The notes: a model not told the origin generated them from the letters alone. Shown: positions 1 through 8,735, counted from the first letter of the stretch. The stretch: DNA of 33,552 bases from Gammaproteobacteria bacterium (GCA_030429125.1 JAUIDF010000007.1:1-33552), one strand, 5' to 3'. Numbers and translations: made by a program.

Positions 1-1
1 G

Positions 2-43
2 CACAAGGCGCTCGAAATGCTCGGCCAGCCGCACGATTCGTAG
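2..43 (+). CDS. C-terminal fragment of an upstream gene (…HKALEMLGQPHDS*), truncated by the window edge
   Basis: Open frame from base 2 to TAG at 41-43, followed closely by a terminator-like hairpin. Confidence 0.4.
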   Translation, partial: HKALEMLGQPHDS

Positions 44-54
44 AGGTTTCAATC

Positions 55-81
55 GCGGCAGGCGTCATCCGCGCCTGCCGC
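55..81 (+). terminator. Terminator-like stem-loop, perfect 10-bp stem GCGGCAGGCG / CGCCTGCCGC, 7-nt loop
   Basis: Arms 55-64 and 72-81; lies just after the stop of the left-edge gene; no clear U-tract. Confidence 0.6.
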
Positions 82-229
82 CTTGGGCCTGCGTCAACGT
101 CACATCCCGCCGTTTCGACTTACCTCGAGGTGGCGGCAATCGCGTCGTCGCGTCACAATAACGGCGGACCCCTCCCGGCACCGGAGCGCGAGACGACGCC
201 GGCGATCCGAACGACAATCGGAGAACATC

Positions 230-745
230 ATGTCGGACCAGGCGATTCGTGACGCTGTCAACGGCGTCGTCGAGTATTTCAGGGCATGCCCGGAGAAAGC
301 GGTTTCCGAGGACAGCACGGCCGTGGCCCGCCTCGAGGGCGGATTGCGATGCCGCGCGGTGGACGGCAACGGCAACGAGATGGTCACCGACATGCCCGCG
401 GGCATCGGTGGTGGTGCGAGTGCGCCGACACCCGGCTGGTTTCTTCGCGCCGCGCTGGCGAACTGCGACGCCACCCTGATCGCACTGCGCGCGGCGGTGC
501 TGGGCATCGAACTGTCCACCCTGGAGGTCGCGGTCACCAGCACGTCTGACAATCGCGGCATGCTGCCCATCGACGATGCGATTGCGGCCGGCCCCCAGTC
601 GGTGCGCGTACAGGTACGTATCGGTTCGCCGGGCATCGACAGGGCGGTTCTTGGCGAACTCGTCGACTGGTGCAGCCGGCACTCGCCGGTGGGCGATGCG
701 ATTGCGCGCGCCATTCCACTGGAGGTCCGCGTGGACATCGTCTGA
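230..745 (+). CDS. OsmC family protein
   Basis: MSDQAIRDAV…; OsmC-type Cys motifs (ANCDATLIALRA…, LVDWCSRHSPVGDAI). Track ORF starts at 83 but ATG at 230 is preferred (upstream GGAGAAC). Confidence 0.85.
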   Translation: MSDQAIRDAVNGVVEYFRACPEKAVSEDSTAVARLEGGLRCRAVDGNGNEMVTDMPAGIGGGASAPTPGWFLRAALANCDATLIALRAAVLGIELSTLEVAVTSTSDNRGMLPIDDAIAAGPQSVRVQVRIGSPGIDRAVLGELVDWCSRHSPVGDAIARAIPLEVRVDIV

Positions 746-761
746 CGCAGGGCAGCCCGTC

Positions 762-1691
762 ATGTTTCAGCTCCCGACGATCGACACGCTACGCGGCCGC
801 CTGCGCTTCCTGCTCTCGCTGGTGCCGTCACTGGTTGTGCTCGTCGCCTTTTTTGCCGTGCTCGAGTTCGTCACTCAGCGCGTGCACGGCGGCGTTGGCG
901 TGGCCGCGGGCATCATCGCCGGCGCCTGCCTGGCCCTGGGCGTGATGTTGTTTTACTGGAATGCCGTCGACTGGCTCAACCTGCGCATCATTCGCCGCCA
1001 TCGTGACGGCGTCCTCGCGGGTGACGGGCATGTCGTCGCCGTCAGCGGTGAAGTCCGCGTCGAGGGAACACCACTGTCGTCTCCCTTCAGCGACCGCGGC
1101 TGCGCCGCGTACACCTACCGCGTAGCCGAATCGCGCCGACAGGGCACGCGGCGCAGCCGGACCCGCTACGTGCTTGCGCAGGGGTTTCACATGCTGCGCA
1201 CGCGCATCGTCACACCGCTCGGCGAGTACGCGCTTGGCGCGCTGCCGCAGGTGGAAGACGATCTTCGTATCGCCGAGCAGGGCGATCGCGGTGCTGCCGC
1301 GCGCGCCCTATTCGCACGCCTGGTCGACGCGCCCTGGGCGGGGGACATGACGAGGGAAGGCGCGCTGCTGAATGCCCGCCGTGGTGTCGACGCTGAAGTG
1401 CACGAGGACTGGTGCCGGGCGTCGGAGACGAGCGGCGGGTCGGACCTGACGGTCGAGGAGGAAGTCGTCCCGGCCGGCGAGGCGGTCTGCGTGATCGGTA
1501 CCCTGGATGCGGCGGTGAATGCCATCACCGCGCGCAGATGGCGTTACGGACCGGACCTCATCGTGTATCGCGGCAGTGCGGACGAAGTACTCGAGCGGGT
1601 CGGCGCCGACGTCGGCCGGTTTGCACGTATCGCCCTCGCCATGCTCGGTGTGTTCGCATTGATCGTCGCCTATGCGGCGGCCGTTGGCTGA
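762..1691 (+). CDS. Membrane protein with GIDE-like (MULAN-type) domain architecture
   Basis: N-terminal TM helices, 'GEVRVEGTPLSSPFSDRGCAAYTYRV' and 'EEEVVPAGEAVCVIGTL', C-terminal TM; pattern resembles prokaryotic GIDE proteins. Confidence 0.6.
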   Translation: MFQLPTIDTLRGRLRFLLSLVPSLVVLVAFFAVLEFVTQRVHGGVGVAAGIIAGACLALGVMLFYWNAVDWLNLRIIRRHRDGVLAGDGHVVAVSGEVRVEGTPLSSPFSDRGCAAYTYRVAESRRQGTRRSRTRYVLAQGFHMLRTRIVTPLGEYALGALPQVEDDLRIAEQGDRGAAARALFARLVDAPWAGDMTREGALLNARRGVDAEVHEDWCRASETSGGSDLTVEEEVVPAGEAVCVIGTLDAAVNAITARRWRYGPDLIVYRGSADEVLERVGADVGRFARIALAMLGVFALIVAYAAAVG

Positions 1692-1746
1692 TTGCGCACC
1701 GGCCCGGTAGCGACCGTCGTCATTCTCAAACACGGCATCATTCGTC

Positions 1747-2118
1747 ATGAAACCGAGACTGCTCGAGATCAATCCCGTGCTCCCGTCGCAGGACGTGATG
1801 CATTCGGTCGCGTTCTACGTCGAGCGACTCGGCTTCACGCTGCGTGGAACGGATTCGAACACCGATCCACGATACGCCGTCATCGCGCGCGACGGCGTCG
1901 AAATTCACCTGCAATGGCACGACCCGGCCGAATGGTCGGCCGTGGAACGGCCGATGCTGCGATTCGTGGTGGACGCCGTCGATGCACTCTACGAGGAGTA
2001 CGCGGGCGCCGGCGTGTTCCACGACCGCACCGCGCTCAGGGAGACGGCGTGGGGCACGCGGGAATTCGCGTTTTACGATCCCTACATGAACGGACTGACG
2101 TTCTACGCGGATCGGTAG
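1747..2118 (+). CDS. VOC (glyoxalase/bleomycin-resistance) superfamily protein
   Basis: βαβββ pattern, 'NPVLPSQDVMHSVAFYVERLGF', 'TREFAFYDPYMNGLTFY'. Confidence 0.85.
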   Translation: MKPRLLEINPVLPSQDVMHSVAFYVERLGFTLRGTDSNTDPRYAVIARDGVEIHLQWHDPAEWSAVERPMLRFVVDAVDALYEEYAGAGVFHDRTALRETAWGTREFAFYDPYMNGLTFYADR

Positions 2119-2194
2119 CATTGCCGGTGCGGATGATCGTTCCACGATTGCCCCGGTTCACGTCATCATCGCCTCGGCGGATGGGGCGTCGCCA

Positions 2195-2566
2195 TTGATC
2201 GACACGTTGGGCAAACTCTCCGTGCGCTGCGCGCGATATCGCCACCTGCTCTGGGTGATCGCCGGGGTGTTCACGGCGCTGTTCGTCTACTCGCTGTTCG
2301 ACCATGCGCCGGGTCGAATCGATTTCCTGGTCCCGGGCGTCGTCGGCATCACCTGGTGTCTCACGTTCTATGCCTTTGCCGGCCTGTTCAATCGCGTGCC
2401 GCCGCGTGCCTCGCCGAAAGCCGGCCTCGTTCGCGGTGCCGGCCGGCGACTTCACCGGTTCCTGCTCTACCTGTTGGGCGCGAGCTTCATCGGCCTCACG
2501 CTCACGGTGTCGTATCTCACGATAAAGATGCTCGCGATCTGGGTCGGCGAGCTGCCGGGCGACTGA
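2195..2566 (+). CDS. Small membrane protein, unknown function
   Basis: 123 aa, three predicted hydrophobic helices. Confidence 0.6.
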   Translation: MIDTLGKLSVRCARYRHLLWVIAGVFTALFVYSLFDHAPGRIDFLVPGVVGITWCLTFYAFAGLFNRVPPRASPKAGLVRGAGRRLHRFLLYLLGASFIGLTLTVSYLTIKMLAIWVGELPGD

Positions 2567-2674
2567 AGATGTCCCATCGGTCGTTACCGTGTCCGTCGAT
2601 TGCATGACTCAACTGTCGGCTGGCGCGCAGGTACCGTAGAATGCGCAAACTGACCCCGTGGAGGGCGCCCCGGC

Positions 2675-3061
2675 ATGCCCGTGAGGTACGACTACGACCA
2701 AGGTCTTCAAACCATCGAGATTGTCTGCGAAGGCAGGCTCGAGATCGGGGAAATTCGCCAGTACTTCATCGACGTGGCCGAGGATTCCTCGATTCCCGGG
2801 GGCGCGGTGGAGATCGTCGATCTGAACGGCGTGACCGACTTCTCGCTCACGTCCACCGATGCGTCCGACATGCCGGCGCGTTACCGGCGGGCCAACCGGG
2901 TCAAGCGCATTCGCGCCACGCTGCTGGTGGGTTCGACCGACGCCAACTTCGGCATGGGCCGGATGATCCAGGCCTATTTCCACCACGTCATGCCCGAGCA
3001 CGTGTTCGAGGTGGTGCGTACCCGGGGCGAGGCCGAGCAACGGCTGACCACGTTGCGTTGA
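2675..3061 (+). CDS. Hypothetical protein, possibly STAS/SpoIIAA-like fold
   Basis: 128 aa; 'EGRLEIGEIRQYF…VEIVDLNGVTDFS…' alternating pattern and C-term 'VFEVVRTRGEAEQRL'. Confidence 0.55.
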   Translation: MPVRYDYDQGLQTIEIVCEGRLEIGEIRQYFIDVAEDSSIPGGAVEIVDLNGVTDFSLTSTDASDMPARYRRANRVKRIRATLLVGSTDANFGMGRMIQAYFHHVMPEHVFEVVRTRGEAEQRLTTLR

Positions 3062-3062
3062 T

Positions 3063-3122
3063 ACGAAGGCAACGAAGCGTTCGTGCGCGAGGCGCAGGTT
3101 GCTCTCAGCGAGTTGCCTTCGT
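3063..3122. repeat. 11-bp perfect inverted repeat ACGAAGGCAAC…GTTGCCTTCGT (38-nt loop)
   Basis: Arms 3063-3073 and 3112-3122, starting right after the stop codon at 3059-3061. Confidence 0.7.
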
Positions 3123-3204
3123 CGACGATGACCTCGCAAGGCGGGTTGATTTTCCGCTGTCGGACATCACGGTGAAGGGCACATACACGACGGGAGAATG
3201 CCAC

Positions 3205-3444
3205 ATGCGTTGTGACGACTGGCACGTGGGAGACGCGTGCAAGGCGATTGCCGACATGGAGGTGCAGCTGGACCTCCAGGACGCCAGCGGCAAGTTTACC
3301 GAGCAGGTCACTGTGAAGGCGGGCACGCCCGGCGTGGTTCGGGTGATCGAGCGCGACGTGAGCGCCCTGCACGTCGCCTTCGAGGGGTCGACGGAAACCG
3401 CGCGCCTGGATCGCGAGCGGATAGAGAATCTCGGCAGGCGCTAG
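3205..3444 (+). CDS. Small hypothetical protein, β-rich
   Basis: 79 aa, MRCDDWHVGDACKAIADMEVQLDLQDASGKFTEQVTVKAGTPGVVRVIERDVSALHVAFEG…; possible GTG start at 3172. Confidence 0.5.
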   Translation: MRCDDWHVGDACKAIADMEVQLDLQDASGKFTEQVTVKAGTPGVVRVIERDVSALHVAFEGSTETARLDRERIENLGRR

Positions 3445-3448
3445 CGGG

Positions 3449-3479
3449 CTCGGCGCCGCCGGCTCGCGGTTCCGCCGAG
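3449..3479. terminator. Putative hairpin between convergent genes (CTCGGCG…CGCCGAG)
   Basis: 7-bp arms 3449-3455 / 3473-3479 in the 37-bp gap between convergent gene ends. Confidence 0.35.
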
Positions 3480-3481
3480 GG

Positions 3482-3607
3482 TCAATGGCCCATGGCGAAT
3501 CGGATCAGCCAGGCCAGCGCGAGCACGGCGCCGACACCGGCAAGCCACAGCAGCACGAACCACGCCAGGCGTCGCGGCAGCGGTCGTCCGCCGTCGTCGT
3601 TCGTCAA
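3482..3607 (-). CDS. DUF2474-like small membrane protein of the bd/CIO oxidase operon
   Basis: 41 aa MTNDDGGRPLPRRLAWFVLLWLAGVGAVLALAWLIRFAMGH from a TTG start overlapping the cydB stop; one TM, directly downstream of cydB. Confidence 0.75.
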   Translation of the reverse strand: MTNDDGGRPLPRRLAWFVLLWLAGVGAVLALAWLIRFAMGH

Positions 3608-4608
3608 TGGTAGCCCTCGTTCGGATCGACCTTGCCGCGAAACACCCAGTAGGCGTAGCCGGTGTAGGCGAGAATGATGGGAATCAGCACCGCCGCGCCG
3701 ACCAGCAGGAAGGCAAGGCTGCTGTCGGGCGCGGCCGCCTGCCAGATCGTCACCGACGGCGGCACGATGAACGGGTAGAAGCCGATCAGGATGCCGGCAT
3801 AGCAAAGCGTGAAAATGCCGAGCGATGCGAGGAAGGGCTGCGCGTGGCGTCCTTCCTTCAGGCCGCGATACAGCAGCCAGGCGCAGCCGAGCACCAGCGC
3901 CGGCACGATGACGCTGAATACGGCCGTCGGCCAGGCAAACCAGCGATCGAGGTAAACGGGATCGAGGAAGGGCGTGATCAGGCTGACGAGGCCGATCAAC
4001 GCCAGCGTGCCGACGCCGGTCAGCATCGAAGCCCGTCGCGACAGCGCCGCGAGCTCGCCCTCGGTTTTCATCACCAGCCAGGTGGCGCCGAGCAGTGCGT
4101 AGCCGACCACCAGCGCCGCGCCGGTGAGCAGCGAGAACGGCGTCAGCCAGTCCCACCAGCCGCCCGCATAGGCGCGGTTGCTGACCTCGATGCCCTGCAC
4201 CAGCGCGCCCAGCGCGATGCCCTGGGCGAAGGTCGCCACCAGCGAGCCGCCGGCGAAGCCGACGTCCCACAGGATGCGCCCGCGCTCGGCCCGGCCGCGG
4301 AACTCGAACGACACGCCGCGGAAGATCAGTCCCAGCAGCATGGCGATCAGCGGCGCATACAGTGCCGGCAGGATGGTGGCGTAGGCGAGGGGAAAGACGG
4401 CGAACAGGCCACCGCCGCCCAGCACCAGCCAGGTCTCGTTGCCGTCCCACACCGGCGCCACGGAGTTCATCGCCACGTCGCGATGCTCGGTGGAGCCGAG
4501 AAACGGAAACAGGATGCCGATGCCGAGGTCGAAGCCGTCGAGCACCACGTAGGCCAGCACCGCGAAGGCGATCAGGCCGGCCCAGACGAGGGCGAGATCA
4601 ATGCCCAT
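3604..4608 (-). CDS. cydB: Cytochrome bd-type ubiquinol oxidase subunit II
   Basis: MGIDLALVWAGLIAFAVLAYVVLDGFDLGIGILFPF…WDGNETWLVLGGGGLFAVFPLAYA…; overlaps the cydA 3' end. Confidence 0.95.
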   Translation of the reverse strand: MGIDLALVWAGLIAFAVLAYVVLDGFDLGIGILFPFLGSTEHRDVAMNSVAPVWDGNETWLVLGGGGLFAVFPLAYATILPALYAPLIAMLLGLIFRGVSFEFRGRAERGRILWDVGFAGGSLVATFAQGIALGALVQGIEVSNRAYAGGWWDWLTPFSLLTGAALVVGYALLGATWLVMKTEGELAALSRRASMLTGVGTLALIGLVSLITPFLDPVYLDRWFAWPTAVFSVIVPALVLGCAWLLYRGLKEGRHAQPFLASLGIFTLCYAGILIGFYPFIVPPSVTIWQAAAPDSSLAFLLVGAAVLIPIILAYTGYAYWVFRGKVDPNEGYH

Positions 4609-6001
4609 GGCGGCCCTCCCGCTCGAAGGCGAGTCCCGGCGCAATGCCCGCGCTGCGCGTGAGCCACGGACCGGCGTCCTCGCCGTGTTTCGGCGTGGCC
4701 GCCATCAGGCGCAGCACGTACAGCGTGCCGGCGCCGAACACGGCCAGGTAGACGAGGAAGAACACCACCAGCGAAGCGCCCACCGCCTCGGCCCCGATGG
4801 GTGAGACGGATTCGCTGGTGCGAAGCAGGCCGTAGACCGTCCACGGCTGGCGGCCCACCTCGGTGGTGATCCAGCCCGCCAGCACCGCGGCAAAACCCGA
4901 CGGACCCATGGCGACCGCGGCGCGCTTGAGCCAGGTGGCGTCATACAACGTGCCTTTCAGGCGCGCGATGCCGCTCCACAGTCCCACCGCCACCATGGCG
5001 AAGCCGATGGCGACCATGAGCCGGAAACTCCAGAACACGATGGCCGCCTTGGGTCGCTCGTCCTCGGGAAAGTCCTTCAATCCCTGCACGCGTCCGTTCC
5101 AGTCGTGGGTGAGAATGAACGACCCGAGCTTGGGAATGCCGAGGGCGTGACGCGTCTCGAGCCCCTCGTCGTCCGGCCAGCCGAACAGGATCAGCGGCGC
5201 GCCGTCGCGGGACTCATAGTGTCCCTCCATGGCGGCGACCTTGGCCGGCTGGTGTTCGAGGGTGTTGAGGCCGTGGAAGTCGCCGGCCACGACCTGCAGC
5301 GGCGCGACCAGCAGCGCCATCCACATGGCCATGGAGAACATGATGCGCGCGGGGCGATTGTCGCGGTCGCGAAGCAGGTGCCAGGCGCCGACGCCGCCGA
5401 CGACGAAGGCCGTGGTCAGATAGGCGGCCAGCACCATGTGCACCAGGCGGTAGGGAAACGACGGATTGAAGATGGCGGCCCACCAGTCGGCGGGCACGAA
5501 CTGGCCGGCGGCATTGATCTCGTAGCCGGCCGGGGTCTGCATCCACGAGTTGACCGACAGGATCCAGAATGCCGAGAACAGCGTGCCGACCGCCACCATC
5601 AGCGTGGCGAAGAAATGCAGCCGCGGGCCGACGCGCTTCAAGCCGAACAGCATGATGCCGAGGAAGCCGGCTTCGAGGAAAAAGGCCGATAGCACCTCGT
5701 ACCCCATCAGCGGTCCGAGAATGGGGCCGGTCTTGTCCGAGAACACGCTCCAGTTGGTGCCGAACTGGTAGCTCATCACCACGCCGGACACGACGCCCAT
5801 GCCGAACACCAGCGCGAAGATCTTCTTCCAGTAGTCGAACAGCGCCATGTAGTCGTCGTCGCGCTTGACGAGCCACAGCCCCTCGAGCACGGCGAGGAAG
5901 CTGGCGAGGCCAACGGAAAAGGCCGGGAAGATGATGTGCGCCGAGACGGTGAAGGCAAACTGCAGCCTGGCGAGATCGAGGGCGGAGAACGAGTCGAGCA
6001 T
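4598..6001 (-). CDS. cydA: Cytochrome bd-type (cyanide-insensitive-like, short Q-loop) ubiquinol oxidase subunit I
   Basis: 467 aa, LDLARLQFAFTVSAHIIFPAFSVG…GYEVLSAFFLEAGFLGIMLFG…GDFHGLNTLEHQPAKVAAMEGHYES. Confidence 0.95.
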   Translation of the reverse strand: MLDSFSALDLARLQFAFTVSAHIIFPAFSVGLASFLAVLEGLWLVKRDDDYMALFDYWKKIFALVFGMGVVSGVVMSYQFGTNWSVFSDKTGPILGPLMGYEVLSAFFLEAGFLGIMLFGLKRVGPRLHFFATLMVAVGTLFSAFWILSVNSWMQTPAGYEINAAGQFVPADWWAAIFNPSFPYRLVHMVLAAYLTTAFVVGGVGAWHLLRDRDNRPARIMFSMAMWMALLVAPLQVVAGDFHGLNTLEHQPAKVAAMEGHYESRDGAPLILFGWPDDEGLETRHALGIPKLGSFILTHDWNGRVQGLKDFPEDERPKAAIVFWSFRLMVAIGFAMVAVGLWSGIARLKGTLYDATWLKRAAVAMGPSGFAAVLAGWITTEVGRQPWTVYGLLRTSESVSPIGAEAVGASLVVFFLVYLAVFGAGTLYVLRLMAATPKHGEDAGPWLTRSAGIAPGLAFEREGRHGH

Positions 6002-6204
6002 CGGTCTGGGCGTCGGTGAGTATTCGCGCAGGCGGACGACGGGCGCCGCTCACCGCGATGATATCCTGCTTATGGGGTCCGCCGACGCCCGATCAAGTCG
6101 ATTGGCGTCAACGCGTGTCGAATTGGCGGCTCGTCGCTCGACCAGTGGCTGGGACCTGTCAACACGAGTCATTCACGGCGAGCCTGCGGGCCAAGCTTGA
6201 ATGA

Positions 6205-6328
6205 CCAGGGGCGCCCTGGCGACATTGCATCTCGCGTCATACAACCACCATGACGCCTCGACGCGCCTTGTCGGATGCGAAAACCGCCCGAAATCCCGCT
6301 CGCCCGGCATCTTGCCGACAGGTCCTGG
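6205..6328. repeat. Degenerate copy A of the TIR-bearing repeat family
   Basis: Shares TTGCATCTCG…ACCACCATGACGCCTCGAYGCGCCTTGTCRGATGCGA, GAAATCYCRCTCGCYC and a right-end remnant ACAGGYCCTRG with copy B. Confidence 0.75.
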
Positions 6329-6370
6329 CCGTCGCGATGGTGCGGCGGCAAAACCACCAGGAGTCACGCC

Positions 6371-6856
6371 ATGCCGACGATTTCGCAGCGCATCACCCCA
6401 TTTCTTTGGTTCGACGACCAGGCCGAGGCCGCGGTGAATCACTACCTTTCGGTATTCGATGCCGCCCGCATCGTGGCCACCACCCGCTATGGCGGCGAGG
6501 CGGCGAAGGCGTCGGGCCGGCCCGAGGGATCTGTCATGACCATCGCCTTCGAACTGGACGGCCAGTCGTTCACCGCGATCAACGGCGGGCCCGCGCTGTC
6601 CATCGGCCCGGGGATATCCCTCGTCGTGAACTGCGCCGACCAGCCGGAAATCGACCACTACTGGGAACGACTCGGCGCCGGCGGCGATCCGGCATTCCAG
6701 CAATGCGGCTGGCTGCGCGACCGTTTCGGCGTTTCGTGGCAGGTGGTGCCGGTGGCGCTCCCCGCCCTGCTCGAGGACCGGGATCGCGCGCCCCGCGTCA
6801 TGGCCGCCCTGCTCGGGATGAAGAAACTCGACATCGACGCCCTGAAGCGAGCCTGA
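6371..6856 (+). CDS. VOC family protein, PhnB-like ('3-demethylubiquinone-9 3-methyltransferase' type)
   Basis: QRITPFLWFDDQAEAAVNHYLSVF…ERLGAGGDPAFQQCGWLRDRFGVSWQVVP. Confidence 0.9.
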   Translation: MPTISQRITPFLWFDDQAEAAVNHYLSVFDAARIVATTRYGGEAAKASGRPEGSVMTIAFELDGQSFTAINGGPALSIGPGISLVVNCADQPEIDHYWERLGAGGDPAFQQCGWLRDRFGVSWQVVPVALPALLEDRDRAPRVMAALLGMKKLDIDALKRA

Positions 6857-6924
6857 CCGGACCAGCGAGCGGTAAAAACTTTCGCCGGTGGCCAACCCCT
6901 TTTCGGTTCCGCCGCGTTTACACC

Positions 6925-6941
6925 TTCAGGCAGTACCTGAA
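6925..6941. promoter_or_regulatory. Perfect 6-bp inverted repeat TTCAGG-N5-CCTGAA upstream of the vWA gene
   Basis: Direct reading; 29 bp upstream of ATG 6970. Confidence 0.35.
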
Positions 6942-6969
6942 ATCGTGAAACCGGAACGGAGACGACGCC

Positions 6970-8676
6970 ATGCAGAACCCTTTTCGCCATGCCCTCATCG
7001 CGGTCGCCGTGGCCGCGACAACCGCCTGCGTGCCCAGCGGCCCGTCCGGCGGCCGCGCGGTTCCCGCCGCCGAGACCTTGCCGTCGACACTGCCGGCCAG
7101 GGTCGAGCCCGAACGCGCCGATGCGCCGGCAGCGGCGATGATCGAGCCGACGCGCCAGGCATCGACGCGGGAGCGGGTCGCCGCCGGGCAGCGTGCCTAC
7201 GCCGACGCCATGGCGCCGATGCCGGCGCCGGGGATCGACCGCGAGAACTATGCGCACTTCGACGACAACGGCTGGCAGGTCGCCGCCGAACGGCCGGTAT
7301 CGACGTTCAGCATCGACGTCGACACCGGCTCGTACTCGAACGTGCGACGAATGCTGAACGCCGGCCGGCTGCCGCCCATGGATGCCGTGCGCGCGGAGGA
7401 GATGATCAACTATTTCGACTATGCCTATGACGCGCAGCCGTCCGGCGACCAGCCGTTCAGCGTCACCACCGAAACCGGGCCCTCGCCGTGGAACCCGCAT
7501 ACCCGGCTGCTGCACGTGGGCATTCGCGGTGTCGACGCCAATGCCGCGCCGCCGAAGGCAGCCAACCTGGTGTTCCTGGTGGACGTGTCCGGCTCGATGA
7601 GTTCGCCGGACAAGCTGGACCTGCTCAAGGCGGCGCTGAAGCTCCTCGTCGGCCAGCTCGGCATCGACGACCGAATCTCAATCGTCACCTATGCCGGCGC
7701 GGCCGGCGTCGCCCTCGAGCCGGTGGCCGGCAGCGAGAAGGCACGGATACGTGCCGCGATCGACGGTCTCTCCGCCGGTGGCTCCACCCACGGCGCGGCC
7801 GGCATCGAGCTGGCCTATGCCATGGCGCGACAGGGATTCGTCGACGGCGGCATCAACCGCATCCTGCTCGCCACCGACGGCGATTTCAACGTCGGCACGG
7901 TGAACTTCGGGCAACTCGTCGACATCGTCGAACGCGAACGTACCCACGGCGTCTCGCTCACCACGCTCGGCTTCGGTACCGGAAACTACAACGATCACCT
8001 CATGGAGCAACTGGCTGACGCCGGCGACGGCAATCATGCCTACATCGACACGCTCAACGAGGCGCGCCGGGTGCTGGTGGAGCAGCGCCGCGCGACCCTG
8101 GAAACCATTGCCGCCGACGTCAAGATCCAGGTGGAATTCAACCCCGCCGCGGTAGCGGAGTACCGGCTGATCGGGTACGAGAACCGGTTGCTGGACCGTG
8201 CCGATTTCAACAACGACCGTGTCGATGCCGGTGAGATCGGCGCCGGGCACACGGTGACCGCGCTCTACGAGTTCGTGCCCGCCGGGTCCCCGGGTCGCCT
8301 GATCGATCCGCTGCGCTACGATGCGACGGCGGCGCGCGGCAAGACGGCCCACGCCGACGAGCTGGCGTTTCTGAAGCTGCGATACAAGACGCCGGGCGCT
8401 GCCGAGAGCACGCTGATCACGATGCCGGTGCCTTTCGGGGACATGTTCGACGACCTGTCGCTGACGACGCCGCGCTACCGCTTCTCGGCCGCCGTCGCGG
8501 CCTTCGCGCAACGCCTGCGCGGTGGCGAGAACCTGCGGGACTTTACTTACGCCGACGTGCTGGAACTGGCACGCGGCGCTCGTGGCGACGACCCGTTCGG
8601 ATACCGCGGCGAGTTCCTGTCGCTGGTGGCGCTGGCCGCGAGCCTGGGCGGCGGGAATCTCGCGGCGACGCGCTGA
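6970..8676 (+). CDS. vWA-domain lipoprotein/secreted protein, YfbK-like with C-terminal DUF3520-type region
   Basis: Signal/lipobox-like AATTACVPS; 'PVSTFSIDVDTGSYSNVRRMLNAGRLPPMDAVRAEEMINYFDY'; MIDAS residues DVSGS, GGSTHG, TDGD. Confidence 0.92.
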   Translation: MQNPFRHALIAVAVAATTACVPSGPSGGRAVPAAETLPSTLPARVEPERADAPAAAMIEPTRQASTRERVAAGQRAYADAMAPMPAPGIDRENYAHFDDNGWQVAAERPVSTFSIDVDTGSYSNVRRMLNAGRLPPMDAVRAEEMINYFDYAYDAQPSGDQPFSVTTETGPSPWNPHTRLLHVGIRGVDANAAPPKAANLVFLVDVSGSMSSPDKLDLLKAALKLLVGQLGIDDRISIVTYAGAAGVALEPVAGSEKARIRAAIDGLSAGGSTHGAAGIELAYAMARQGFVDGGINRILLATDGDFNVGTVNFGQLVDIVERERTHGVSLTTLGFGTGNYNDHLMEQLADAGDGNHAYIDTLNEARRVLVEQRRATLETIAADVKIQVEFNPAAVAEYRLIGYENRLLDRADFNNDRVDAGEIGAGHTVTALYEFVPAGSPGRLIDPLRYDATAARGKTAHADELAFLKLRYKTPGAAESTLITMPVPFGDMFDDLSLTTPRYRFSAAVAAFAQRLRGGENLRDFTYADVLELARGARGDDPFGYRGEFLSLVALAASLGGGNLAATR

Positions 8677-8684
8677 CCGGGAAC

Positions 8685-8718
8685 GCCGCCCCCGGCCCGC
8701 TTTTCCGGGGGTGGCGGC
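8685..8718 (+). terminator. GC-rich stem-loop between vWA and ECF sigma genes
   Basis: GCCGCC-CCCGG … CCGGGG-GT-GGCGGC arms, with TTTT in the loop. Confidence 0.45.
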
Positions 8719-8735
8719 TGTCGTATGCTGGCGCC

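Noticed and set aside
6085-6105. Possible FNR/ANR-like half site (GATCAA) upstream of cydA
   Set aside because: Only one half of TTGAT-N4-ATCAA is present; too weak to call.
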